Shown piece after piece: positions 36,739 to 45,160 of a stretch of DNA of 64,000 nt. A model generated the notes under the pieces. It had not been told where the DNA came from. It saw only the letters and a program-made list of their open reading frames with translations, and searched no databases. Source of the DNA: Evansella halocellulosilytica (lineage in GTDB: Bacteria; Bacillota; Bacilli; Bacillales; Salisediminibacteriaceae); NCBI RefSeq assembly GCF_002335745.1, contig NZ_NIST01000001.1:2204039-2268038 (forward strand), given 5' to 3'. The position numbers were made by a program, and so were the translations under genes. Numbering within the stretch: the stretch's first letter is position 1; each line of letters starts with the position of its first letter.

Positions 36739-38067
36739 TTATTCTTCTTCGGAGAGTGCTTTTTCGTGTTCTTCAGCGAACGTTTCCGGTGTAGCCTCAT
36801 TTCCGAATAGTGATTGAATCATATTTAAATGAGTTTCAGCAACATCTGCGCTCATCTGTACATCAGCAAAGAGAGTAATATCTGATGCGTTATTTAGTTC
36901 GTCTAGAACATCGATAAATAAATCAGGGAGATCAACCTCGTCTGTATTTACTTGTGTTCCAGGGATAACCCCAGCATCTTCTACAGAATGTTTACCCCAT
37001 TCTTCAATGAAGAACTGAACAAATTCTTTTGCTTCTTCTTTAACATCTGAGTTTTCAGCAACGAACAAGCCGACTCCAGGTCCGCCGACCCAGCTATTAA
37101 TATCTCCTTCTCCGCCTTCAACAGTTGGGAATTTAAAGAATCCGACATTGTCACGGAACTCTTGAGGGATTTCTTCATTTGTCGTAAAGTTTGGAAGATC
37201 CCAAGATCCAATTAAATACATCGCTGCATTACTGTTCATAAATTCTGATTTTGCTTCTTGATCTGTTAGACCGTTATATCCGCGAATAAAAGCATCTCGT
37301 TCAATGAGATCTTGAATGGACGATGCTGCTTCAATTAAACGGTCGTCTTCAAATGAGCCGCTTCGATCGATTGCCGAGTTTAATGCATCAGCTCCTCCGA
37401 TACGATCAGCTAAATACATATACCATAGTGACCCTGTCCATCTGTCACGATTTCCTAATGCGATCGGTGTGACGTCATTTTCCACTAGCGTATCAACGAT
37501 ATGAAGGAAGTCGTCATATGTTTCCGGAACGTCAAGCCCGTGCTCTTCAAATATTGCTTTATTGTAAAATACTGGGGCAATGTTTAACTCTAACGGCAAT
37601 GCGTAAGAGTGTCCGTCCATTTCATATGCTTCAACTGTTCCAGCAACAAATTCGTCGCGTAGCCCGTCGTCAAGAAGATCATCTAGCGGTGTGAACAATT
37701 CTCCATTTACATATGGCTCTAAAAATCCAGCTGGCCAAGTCATTCCTACATCAGGTAATTGATTAGAGGAAGAGATGACTTGCAGCTTGTTTTTGTATTG
37801 TTCATTTTCTAATACTTCAAGTTCAACAGTGACGTGCGGGTGATCTGCTTCAAATTCTTCAATAATTTGATTCACGATACGGTTATGGTCCGCCGAACTT
37901 CCTTGTGGCCAAAGGTGCATAAAGTCAAGCGTGACATCTTCACGGTCTGAAGCACCATCTCCAGACTCATCTGCACTAGCATCTTCATTTTCACTACCAC
38001 ATGCACTTAAAGCTAGCACAGATGCTAATGAGATTGACAGAACCGTTGTAAGCGGTTTCTTTTTCAT
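36739..38067 (-). CDS. ABC transporter sugar-binding lipoprotein
   Basis: The 442-residue family 1 solute-binding protein has a lipoprotein signal with lipobox LSAC followed by an acidic linker. VTLDFMHLWPQGS and YNKAIFEEHGLDVPETYDDFL are typical of CUT1 oligosaccharide-binding proteins. Its place next to GH43 and YesMN suggests xylo-oligosaccharide or arabinoxylo-oligosaccharide capture. GGGGGAAATT precedes the ATG. Confidence 0.9.
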   Translation of the reverse strand: MKKKPLTTVLSISLASVLALSACGSENEDASADESGDGASDREDVTLDFMHLWPQGSSADHNRIVNQIIEEFEADHPHVTVELEVLENEQYKNKLQVISSSNQLPDVGMTWPAGFLEPYVNGELFTPLDDLLDDGLRDEFVAGTVEAYEMDGHSYALPLELNIAPVFYNKAIFEEHGLDVPETYDDFLHIVDTLVENDVTPIALGNRDRWTGSLWYMYLADRIGGADALNSAIDRSGSFEDDRLIEAASSIQDLIERDAFIRGYNGLTDQEAKSEFMNSNAAMYLIGSWDLPNFTTNEEIPQEFRDNVGFFKFPTVEGGEGDINSWVGGPGVGLFVAENSDVKEEAKEFVQFFIEEWGKHSVEDAGVIPGTQVNTDEVDLPDLFIDVLDELNNASDITLFADVQMSADVAETHLNMIQSLFGNEATPETFAEEHEKALSEEE

Positions 38068-38180
38068 GTAATTTCCCCCTTAATTTAGTGTTATCCATAG
38101 TATAGCAATGGGGTTTTATTTCAGTAAGGTCACATTGATTGGTCAAAATACCACTTTTATCAGAAAATTGTAAAAAGAAA

Positions 38181-38960
38181 TCAGGGTGAGTTTGATCCTT
38201 CTTTTCGGTATTTACTAGGTGTGAGACCTTCATTTTCTTTAAAAATCTTAATAAAGTATTTGGCAGTCTGATAGCCGCATTTTTCTGCAATATTACTTAT
38301 AGGAAGCTGTGTGGATATGAGCAGATGCTTCGCGTGTTGCAATCTTTTTCGAATGAGATATTCACTGAAAGTCATTTCTGTCTTTTCTTTAAAAAGGACA
38401 CTAAAATAACTCGGATTTAAATGAACAATTTTTGCTACATCTTTTAAGCTGATTTTTTCATGTAAATGGTCATTAATGTAAGTAATCGCTTCTTTTACAG
38501 GATCAGAAGGGTTTTTGTCTGTATCGATCGAGTAAATATCGCGATCAAGAACTTTTTCTGCTTGTACATGTCGATCTTTTTGGTCAATAACTTTGAACGC
38601 ATTTTCAACAGCAGTAATCAGTTTTTCTTTTTTTACGGGCTTCAGTAAATACGTCATCACGCCGAGCTCGAGAGCCTGATGCGCATAATCGAACTCGGAG
38701 TATGCAGAGATGATAATAAAAACAGGTTTCCGATCCATAGTAGCGATGGTTTCAATTAAATTAAGGCCGGTCATTTCTGGCATACGAATATCGGTGATGA
38801 GCAAATCGATATGTTCATCAGCTAAAATTGTTATCGCTTCGTGGGCACTTTTTGCTGTTTTGATATATAACAGACTGTTGGACCATGATTCTAACGTTCG
38901 TTTCAATCCTTTTCTAGAGCGAGGTTCGTCATCAACAATGAGGACAGTTTTATTAATCAC
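38181..38960 (-). CDS. Response regulator, YesN-type (receiver plus AraC HTH)
   Basis: A 259-residue regulator with an N-terminal receiver (TVLIVDDEPRSRKGL, phospho-acceptor Asp in LLITDIRMPEM, Lys in LLKPVKKE) and a C-terminal AraC helix-turn-helix (ISLKDVAKIVHLNPSYFSVLFKEKTEMTF...YQTAKYFIKIFKENEGLTPSKYR). It starts at GTG and overlaps the sensor gene stop by four bases (GTGA), so the pair is translationally coupled. It probably activates the adjacent binding-protein operon when oligosaccharide is sensed. Confidence 0.92.
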   Translation of the reverse strand: MINKTVLIVDDEPRSRKGLKRTLESWSNSLLYIKTAKSAHEAITILADEHIDLLITDIRMPEMTGLNLIETIATMDRKPVFIIISAYSEFDYAHQALELGVMTYLLKPVKKEKLITAVENAFKVIDQKDRHVQAEKVLDRDIYSIDTDKNPSDPVKEAITYINDHLHEKISLKDVAKIVHLNPSYFSVLFKEKTEMTFSEYLIRKRLQHAKHLLISTQLPISNIAEKCGYQTAKYFIKIFKENEGLTPSKYRKEGSNSP

Positions 38961-40714
38961 TGCTGCACCCCTCCTTTTTTAGGGATTATCATTGTAACGG
39001 TCGTTCCGACTGTCAATTGACTGTCGATCTGTATTTTCGTTTTCGGAAATTGACTGTAAGTTAAGTCAAGGCGTTGTTGAATGTTCATCATCGCTAGACC
39101 ACTTCCTTTAGAAGGTGACCCCATTTTTGTTTTTAATGATTGTTTAAGCTTTCTTTTTGTTAACTCATCCATTCCTTGACCGTCATCTTTTACAACGATT
39201 TGAATATATTCAGGGTATTTAGACTGACATATTTGAACGTGAACATTTCCTCTTCCGAGCTTATTTCCAATTCCATGTAAAAGTGCGTTTTCGACGATTG
39301 GCTGAATGAGAAGTCTCGGAATGTCTACATTTTCATAACGCTCGTCCAGATCAATTTTCCAAGAAAAGCCGTTTTCAAAACGTAGCTTCATAATTTGCAT
39401 ATATCGCTCAATATGGTCGATTTCTTCGTGTAATTTTACCCAGTCTTGATCTTGAAGATCAGTAATTGTATAGCGAAATAAGTCTGATAATGCAATAACG
39501 ATATCAGCAAGCTTTTCGTCTTTTTCTTCTAATGACCAATATAAAGCTTCTAACGTATTAAATAAGAAATGCGGGTTTATTTGTGCTTGAAGTGCTTTTA
39601 GCTCAGTACGGCTTCTCGTTAATTCTTTTTCATAAACGACCTCAATCAAATAATTCGTCGTTTCAACGAGCTGGTTATATGTGTCATTTAATTCATTAAT
39701 TTCATTAGTGGATGATATTTTCGGACTTTCTTTCAATGCACCTAGTTTTCCGAAGCGCATCGTATGGGTTAGACGTTGAATCGGTTTTGTAATATACGTT
39801 GATAAAAAATAGGTTGCAATAATAAAAATGAGTAGTCCGACTGTACCTGCGATTAAGATGGCAGTTCCGATTCCAGATATACCTTGGGTCAACGAATGAA
39901 CAGGTGTATAAGTAATGAGAGACCAACCGGAATGGTTTGAAGTCGTTTCGACCTTTATAAATTGACTGCCATTTATCATAACAACTTGATCTTCGTCGTC
40001 TTGTTCAATTTCTCCGATAAGCTCTACAGGCATGTTCGTTGTGATCATCTCGCCTTGCTGGTCGAGAAGTTCGACATATTCGTTCTCCATATCAATTTGT
40101 CCATGATCCCCACGCAATTCAAAGTAGTTATCAGCGATTTTCGTTACTAAATAGCCACCGTGGGTAAATTCTGTGTCAAGAAGATTAATCTTTTTTATCG
40201 TTAAAAAAGAATTCGGGTCTATCGGGTCTCTTCCTGCCCACACAACGCGACCGTTTGCTTCTTCGGCAGCGGTAATCCATTCGCGATCAATTCTTGATGA
40301 TAAGGGAAGTTCATTTAATGGAAACAAACGACGATAATCAGTGAAATAAAGCTCGATGGAAGGGATGCCAGTCGTATATGCTTGGTAATTATTTATCACT
40401 TGATTCATTAATTGACGTTCTTCAAATGACGAACGGTCTCCGTTCACTTCCTCATAAAGGAGATTTTGAATATAAGAATTTGTACTAATTAAACTCGTAA
40501 CCATTTCGATTGTTTCAAATTGTGATTCGACACGTCCGAGTGCTTCAATCGCTGTCTGTTCAATTTGTTTTTCTGCATTATCTTTCAAAATATCCGTTAC
40601 GAGATTGTATGTAATGATTCCTACTGAGACTAATACGAGTATCATCGCTGTAACAAATATGACGAGAATCTGATTCCGTAATGTGTTCCATTCTTTCAAC
40701 TTCGCTTTGAGCAA
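38957..40714 (-). CDS. Sensor histidine kinase, YesM-type
   Basis: The 585-residue kinase has a membrane segment near residues 18-40, an extracytoplasmic sensing domain, a second membrane segment near 285-305, a HAMP region, and the His_kinase block QINPHFLFNTLEALYWSLEE. A HATPase domain follows with IVENALLHGI and DDGQGM. It starts at TTG after GAGGAGG. Such sensors detect external sugars or sugar-loaded binding proteins and signal to YesN. An AGTTTAATCACTAAAC operator lies 36 bp upstream. Confidence 0.92.
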   Translation of the reverse strand: MLKAKLKEWNTLRNQILVIFVTAMILVLVSVGIITYNLVTDILKDNAEKQIEQTAIEALGRVESQFETIEMVTSLISTNSYIQNLLYEEVNGDRSSFEERQLMNQVINNYQAYTTGIPSIELYFTDYRRLFPLNELPLSSRIDREWITAAEEANGRVVWAGRDPIDPNSFLTIKKINLLDTEFTHGGYLVTKIADNYFELRGDHGQIDMENEYVELLDQQGEMITTNMPVELIGEIEQDDEDQVVMINGSQFIKVETTSNHSGWSLITYTPVHSLTQGISGIGTAILIAGTVGLLIFIIATYFLSTYITKPIQRLTHTMRFGKLGALKESPKISSTNEINELNDTYNQLVETTNYLIEVVYEKELTRSRTELKALQAQINPHFLFNTLEALYWSLEEKDEKLADIVIALSDLFRYTITDLQDQDWVKLHEEIDHIERYMQIMKLRFENGFSWKIDLDERYENVDIPRLLIQPIVENALLHGIGNKLGRGNVHVQICQSKYPEYIQIVVKDDGQGMDELTKRKLKQSLKTKMGSPSKGSGLAMMNIQQRLDLTYSQFPKTKIQIDSQLTVGTTVTMIIPKKGGVQQ

Positions 40715-40749
40715 CGATGCACCTCCTCATGACATACGTCCTATTTATT

Positions 40750-40765
40750 AGTTTAATCACTAAAC
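40750..40765. promoter_or_regulatory. Operator-like palindrome upstream of the YesM-type gene
   Basis: AGTTTAATCACTAAAC differs at one position from the GH39 operator at 10427-10442. Its GTTTA-N5-TAAAC half sites suggest a common regulator of both transcription units. Confidence 0.55.
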
Positions 40766-40774
40766 ATACTCGTT

Positions 40775-40810
40775 GACAAGTGCCAATCACTTCCCGGAAT
40801 TTGTCGAATT
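40775..40810 (+). repeat. Interspersed repeat upstream of the sensor gene
   Basis: GACAAGTGCCAATCACTTCCC then GGAATTTGTCGAATT. This copy lies in a promoter region and not at a gene end. Confidence 0.75.
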
Positions 40811-41044
40811 CAAGTACCTTTAATAACAGGTTGGGGAATATTATAAAATCGTGCTCAGGCTAGCATTACTTGAAGTAAGAATAGGTAATAAGGAATATAG
40901 TTCATTTAAGCATCGCTATATTAGCATGGATTTATCCAATTGAAAATTAATCACAAATGAACAAAATAGCAGACTGGTTAACACAGTTAGAAAGTGGATT
41001 ATAAGGTAAACGACAAGCATGAATCGTTCATTTAATAGAAAAAA

Positions 41045-41211
41045 TGGGAAAAGGCTCAAGATATTCTGACGCCCACAAAAATAGTAGAAGCTTATTTTGA
41101 TCAGATAAAATCGCCCCATAAAGAGTTTGTTTTAATACAAGATGCAGGACATCTGGCTTATTTTGCTAACTCAGTTCAATTTTATGTAGGTACCTGTTTT
41201 TTGCAAAAGTG
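41045..41211 (+). pseudogene. Alpha/beta hydrolase C-terminal remnant
   Basis: A short frame reads ILTPTKIVEAYFDQI, EFVLIQDAGHLAYFANS and ends in TGA at about 41209-41211. This is the C-terminal part of a proline-iminopeptidase-like alpha/beta hydrolase, with the catalytic His in DAGHLAYF. No N-terminal part, start or ribosome site is present. Confidence 0.6.
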
Positions 41212-41374
41212 ATGAGAGCAGATACTTGAATTTGTTTCATTCTTTCTGAACGAATTTTATCCGCCTTTTTGATTTTAGAACGGACAATTATGGTTCTTCC
41301 TATGATCAGCTTTTCATTCATTATTCATCTCGATGTAAATACTCATATTCTTGTGAATGGCAGAATTCGCTGAA

Positions 41375-41745
41375 TAAGGCTCATGCATGATTGCTGATGA
41401 AACGGGTGTTAGTGAAGGACTCATTTATCGTTATGATGAATCGAAAGAACAATTTTTTTAAAGGTTGTAGAAGGGTTGATGAAGGAATCGAGTAGAGAAA
41501 TCTATTCACTTAACCAATTAGACGGGTCTCCACTTGAACAATTAAAATGTCTTACACAGAAAATGTTAGATGAAAAGAATAAAACAGAGGTTATGCTCAT
41601 TGAACAGGCAAAAAAGAAGATGAAGTACCAGAGAGAGTAACAGAATTGATGAAAAGCTATACCGACCAAAATTTGATTGAATACTTAGACCCACTATTCA
41701 TAGAGGGACAGAAAAATGAGAATGACAACCCCCCTAGACTGATTA
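41375..41745 (+). pseudogene. TetR family regulator, frameshifted remnant
   Basis: Consecutive pieces in shifted frames give a TetR protein: ADETGVSEGLIYRYDESKEQFF, then VVEGLMKESSREIYSLNQLDGSPLEQLKCLTQKM, then VPERVTELMKSYTDQNLIEYLDPLFIEGQ. At least two frameshifts and a missing N-terminus show it is dead. It adds to the picture of decay between 40.8 and 41.9 kb. Confidence 0.65.
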
Positions 41746-41909
41746 AAGGGTCTCATTGACTCAATGTATTCGCAAATATATACTTGATTTAATCAAAGGA
41801 GGAGATTAACATGCTCAAAAGTACAATTAGTAAAGGTGACCAAGGTAGTTCCGATAACTAAAATTGGTGGCAGCATAGAGGTGTCACCTAAATGTAAGGA
41901 GACATCTAA

Positions 41910-42494
41910 TTGAGAGTATTAGAACAAACTCACGAAACTAAAAGACTAATTATAAGGTCATTTGAAATGTCAGATTCAAACGCTTTATATGACATTTTAA
42001 AAGATAGAGAAGTAAATATTTTCATTCCTTTAAAGATTATGACGGATCCTAAAGAAGCGGCTCAAAAGCTGCAAAATCATTTTGCCGTTGATATCAAAGA
42101 GCGTGATTACTATTTTGCAATTTGTTTAAAGGAAAATAATATTCCCATCGGATATGTTGGTGTTAGTCAAAAAGATTTACCATATGATTTCGGATACGCA
42201 TTAAGAAGTGATTTCTGGAATAAAGGTATCACAACGGAAGCGGCTAAACCTATATTAGAGCAATTAAAGCAAGATGGTTTTTCCTATTTAACTGCAACTC
42301 ACGATGTGAATAATCCTGCAAGTGGTAAAGTAATGGAAAAGCTAGGTTTTAAATATCGTTATTCTTACGATGAAGTATGGGAGAAGAATCAGCAACTAGT
42401 GACTTTTAGAATGTATCAACTAAACTTCGATGATTCTACTCCAACTTATGAAGGATATAAAGAAAAATACCCATGGTATGTCGAAGAAATTTAA
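41910..42494 (+). CDS. GNAT family N-acetyltransferase (RimJ/RimL-like)
   Basis: The 194-residue protein starts TTG after TAAGGAGA and has the RimJ/RimL pattern: TKRLIIRSFEMSDSNAL at the start, GYVGVSQ, FGYALRSDFWNKGITTEAAKPIL with the acetyl-CoA loop, and NPASGKVMEKLGFKYR. It would acetylate an amine on a small molecule or protein N-terminus; the substrate cannot be told. It stands alone between pseudogenes and the transporter cluster. Confidence 0.85.
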   Translation: MRVLEQTHETKRLIIRSFEMSDSNALYDILKDREVNIFIPLKIMTDPKEAAQKLQNHFAVDIKERDYYFAICLKENNIPIGYVGVSQKDLPYDFGYALRSDFWNKGITTEAAKPILEQLKQDGFSYLTATHDVNNPASGKVMEKLGFKYRYSYDEVWEKNQQLVTFRMYQLNFDDSTPTYEGYKEKYPWYVEEI

Positions 42495-42913
42495 ACGGAG
42501 ATGAGGACTTTAACACAATAAGGGCTACAAAAGTAACTAAACTTTTTATCGATTGTAAAAAATGGGTTTACGAGCTGTTTTGATCAAACATTATCCCAAA
42601 GTTACTTGAATAGTGTGTATATTTTAAGAGACCAATTACCAATTTGGTATGTCAACACTAAACTGAACAAATAAAAAATCTATTATTGTTATTAATGTCT
42701 TTTGACATTATTTTTTTGTGTGTTAACATGAACATATTCATAAAATAAACGTGTTCATTAAAAGAACAAGTTCATAATCAGGGGGAGATTTTATCAAAGG
42801 AGACTATTTATTTGCTTTAGGAAACATGAATTCGGCCGGAATTTCATTATTAAATATTTAACTTGGAACTTGGTAGTATACGAAAAATATATAATGGAGG
42901 TATGTGAAACTAC
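42495..42913. promoter_or_regulatory. Leader and operator region of the BCCT transporter
   Basis: There is no gene. Two inverted repeats built from GAAC/TTC half sites occur: ATGAA-CATA-TTCAT (42728-42741) and TGTTC-N7-GAACA (42752-42768), followed by another GTTCAT. They suit the TetR regulator encoded after the transporter. GGAGG lies 13 bases before the transporter ATG. Confidence 0.5.
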
Positions 42914-44464
42914 ATGAATTATTCTAAAGTGGAAAAATCTATTTTTTGGCCATCATTATTATTAATTATTCTTGCTACTGTTTTACTCGTTATTTTTCGC
43001 GAAACAGCAGGTCCAGCCGTTGAGAGTATGATGACTGAGATTACGTTTCGATTAGATTGGGCATTCGAATTTCTTACGATTGGTTTATTTATCATTTTAA
43101 TTTGGCTAATGATAGGAAGGTACGGACGTGTAAAGTTAGGCAGTTCTGGCGATCAACCAGAGTTTTCTAGATTTAGCTGGGGAGGAATGCTTTTTTCCGC
43201 CAGTATGGGTACGAGCATTATGTTCTGGTCCATAGTCGAACCACTTTATTATTACACGGGTCCACCATTCGGGTTGGAAGGTGAATCAACCGCTGCTGCA
43301 GAATATGCAGTCAGTTACGGTATGTTCCATTGGGGGTTATCCGCTTGGGCATTATATGCATTGCCGGCAGTCGTCATGGCGTATAGCTTTTATGTAAAGA
43401 AAAATTCTTCCCTTAAAATTAGTTCAGCATGTAAGGGAGTACTCGGGAAGCATGCAGATGGATTCCTTGGAAAAACGATTGATGTATTAGTGATCTGGAG
43501 TATGATAGGTGGTCTTGGAACATCACTTGGCTTAGGTGTTCCGATGGTTGCCGCTGTTCTTGGAGATTTAATTGGTATTCAGCAATCGTTAGGGTTAAAT
43601 ATTGCAATTATCATTATTTGGACAATCATCTTCAGTACGAGTGCATATTTCGGATTGTATAAAGGAATTCGCAAGTTAAGTGACTGGAATATTTATATGG
43701 CACTCGGGCTTGCAATCTTCGTGATTATTGTTGGTCCTACATTATTTATTTTATCCTATTTTACAAACAGCTTAGGGCTAATGTTAGATAATTTCTTAAT
43801 GATGAGCCTTTACACAGATCCGATCAGCCAAAGTGGTTTTCCACAAGCATGGACGGTCTTTTATTGGGCTTGGTTTGCTGCTACAGCACCGTTTATAGGA
43901 ATATTCGTTGCGCGTATATCAAAAGGAAGAAGTATACGTGAGTTAGTTTTTAACGTTTTATTATGGGGATCAGTCGGTAGTTGGATCTATTTCGGTGTTT
44001 TCGGTGGATATGCGATGAATTTGCAATTATCGGAAACAGTAAACTTAACCGGAATATTGACAGAGCAAGGAGAACCTTCTGTAATTGTTGCAGTACTAAA
44101 TTCATTACCATTACCGGTGTTAGTGTCGATTTTCTTTTTAATCCTTGGATTTATCTTTTTGGCAACATCACTTGATTCAGCAAGCTATGTAATTGCAAGT
44201 GTTGCTACAAAAGAGTTAGGTGATAATGGACAACCGTCTCGATGGCACAGACTGCTGTGGGGTGTATTATTGTCAGCACTTGCGATTAGCTTGACAGTTG
44301 TAGGAGGACTTAGTGTCGTCCAGACTTCCTCAGTCCTTGTCTCTGTTCCGGTTCTGATCATGTATATTCTGTTGTCCTTATCCTTGATAAAATGGTTAAA
44401 GAACAATGAGGAATCACATGTTTATATTTCTGATGAAAGTCAAGATACAAAAGGAAGTGTGTAA
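42914..44464 (+). CDS. BCCT family transporter
   Basis: The 516-residue protein has about 12 membrane segments. The BCCT signature region is present (GGMLFSASMGTSIMFWSIVEPLYYYTGPP) together with FHWGLSAWALYALPAV. The family imports betaine, choline, carnitine or related quaternary ammonium compounds by sodium or proton symport. The TetR gene starts at the base after its stop, and a CocE-type hydrolase follows, so the substrate may be an ester or amide that the hydrolase opens. This is inference. Confidence 0.92.
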   Translation: MNYSKVEKSIFWPSLLLIILATVLLVIFRETAGPAVESMMTEITFRLDWAFEFLTIGLFIILIWLMIGRYGRVKLGSSGDQPEFSRFSWGGMLFSASMGTSIMFWSIVEPLYYYTGPPFGLEGESTAAAEYAVSYGMFHWGLSAWALYALPAVVMAYSFYVKKNSSLKISSACKGVLGKHADGFLGKTIDVLVIWSMIGGLGTSLGLGVPMVAAVLGDLIGIQQSLGLNIAIIIIWTIIFSTSAYFGLYKGIRKLSDWNIYMALGLAIFVIIVGPTLFILSYFTNSLGLMLDNFLMMSLYTDPISQSGFPQAWTVFYWAWFAATAPFIGIFVARISKGRSIRELVFNVLLWGSVGSWIYFGVFGGYAMNLQLSETVNLTGILTEQGEPSVIVAVLNSLPLPVLVSIFFLILGFIFLATSLDSASYVIASVATKELGDNGQPSRWHRLLWGVLLSALAISLTVVGGLSVVQTSSVLVSVPVLIMYILLSLSLIKWLKNNEESHVYISDESQDTKGSV

Positions 44465-45160
44465 ATGGCAGGGCGTAAAGACATTCAGCGTGCACGGATG
44501 TGGAGATATTTTTTAGATGCAGCAACAGAAGTTATTGAACAAGAAGGGATAAGAAATGTAACGATTCGAAAAATAGCTGACCGTGCTGGCTATACGAGTT
44601 CAACAGCTTATAACTATTTTAAAGATTTATCTCATTTGAAATTTTTCGCAGCAATGAGGTTTACGACAGCCTATATGGATGAACTTCCAGCTTATATGGA
44701 AAAGGGAAAAAATACAGTAGAGAAGTGGCTTTATTCTTGGGAGTGCTTCTGTAAACACTCCTTCGAACAACCTGAAATATATTCAGTGATCTTTATGGAT
44801 AATCTTGGTACTGAACCGCAGCGGATGCTGGATGATTATTACAGCATTTATGAAGATGAATTAATTGGGTTACCTGAAGAAATACAGTCTATCGTCATGG
44901 AACACCATTTTGCTAGGCGAAGCGCTTTGTATATCCAGAGTGCTGTCAATGAAGGGTTCATTGATGAAAAAGATGTTGACATGATCGCTGATATGACATT
45001 GATGATCTGGAAAGGAATGATGAACACATTTATGAATGGCCGCCGTCATTATTCAAAAGAAGAAGCTGCACGACGTACATTACAATTTGTACATGAGTGT
45101 GTCATGAATGTTGTTCAACGAGATAAACGAAAAGAGGTTACCTATCAAACACAGATTTAA
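44465..45160 (+). CDS. TetR family regulator
   Basis: The 231-residue protein has a TetR helix-turn-helix (VTIRKIADRAGYTSSTAYNYFKDLSHLKFFA) and an uncharacterised C-terminal domain. It starts directly after the BCCT stop with AAAGGAAG inside the transporter gene as ribosome site, and ends at the hydrolase start (TAATG). It probably represses this three-gene operon through the repeats at 42728-42768. Confidence 0.88.
   Translation: MAGRKDIQRARMWRYFLDAATEVIEQEGIRNVTIRKIADRAGYTSSTAYNYFKDLSHLKFFAAMRFTTAYMDELPAYMEKGKNTVEKWLYSWECFCKHSFEQPEIYSVIFMDNLGTEPQRMLDDYYSIYEDELIGLPEEIQSIVMEHHFARRSALYIQSAVNEGFIDEKDVDMIADMTLMIWKGMMNTFMNGRRHYSKEEAARRTLQFVHECVMNVVQRDKRKEVTYQTQI

Noticed and set aside
41808-41861. 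Sixteen-codon frame with a strong AAAGGAGGAG site before the GNAT gene
   Set aside because: Too short and without any family. It may be a leader or a leftover start of a lost gene.
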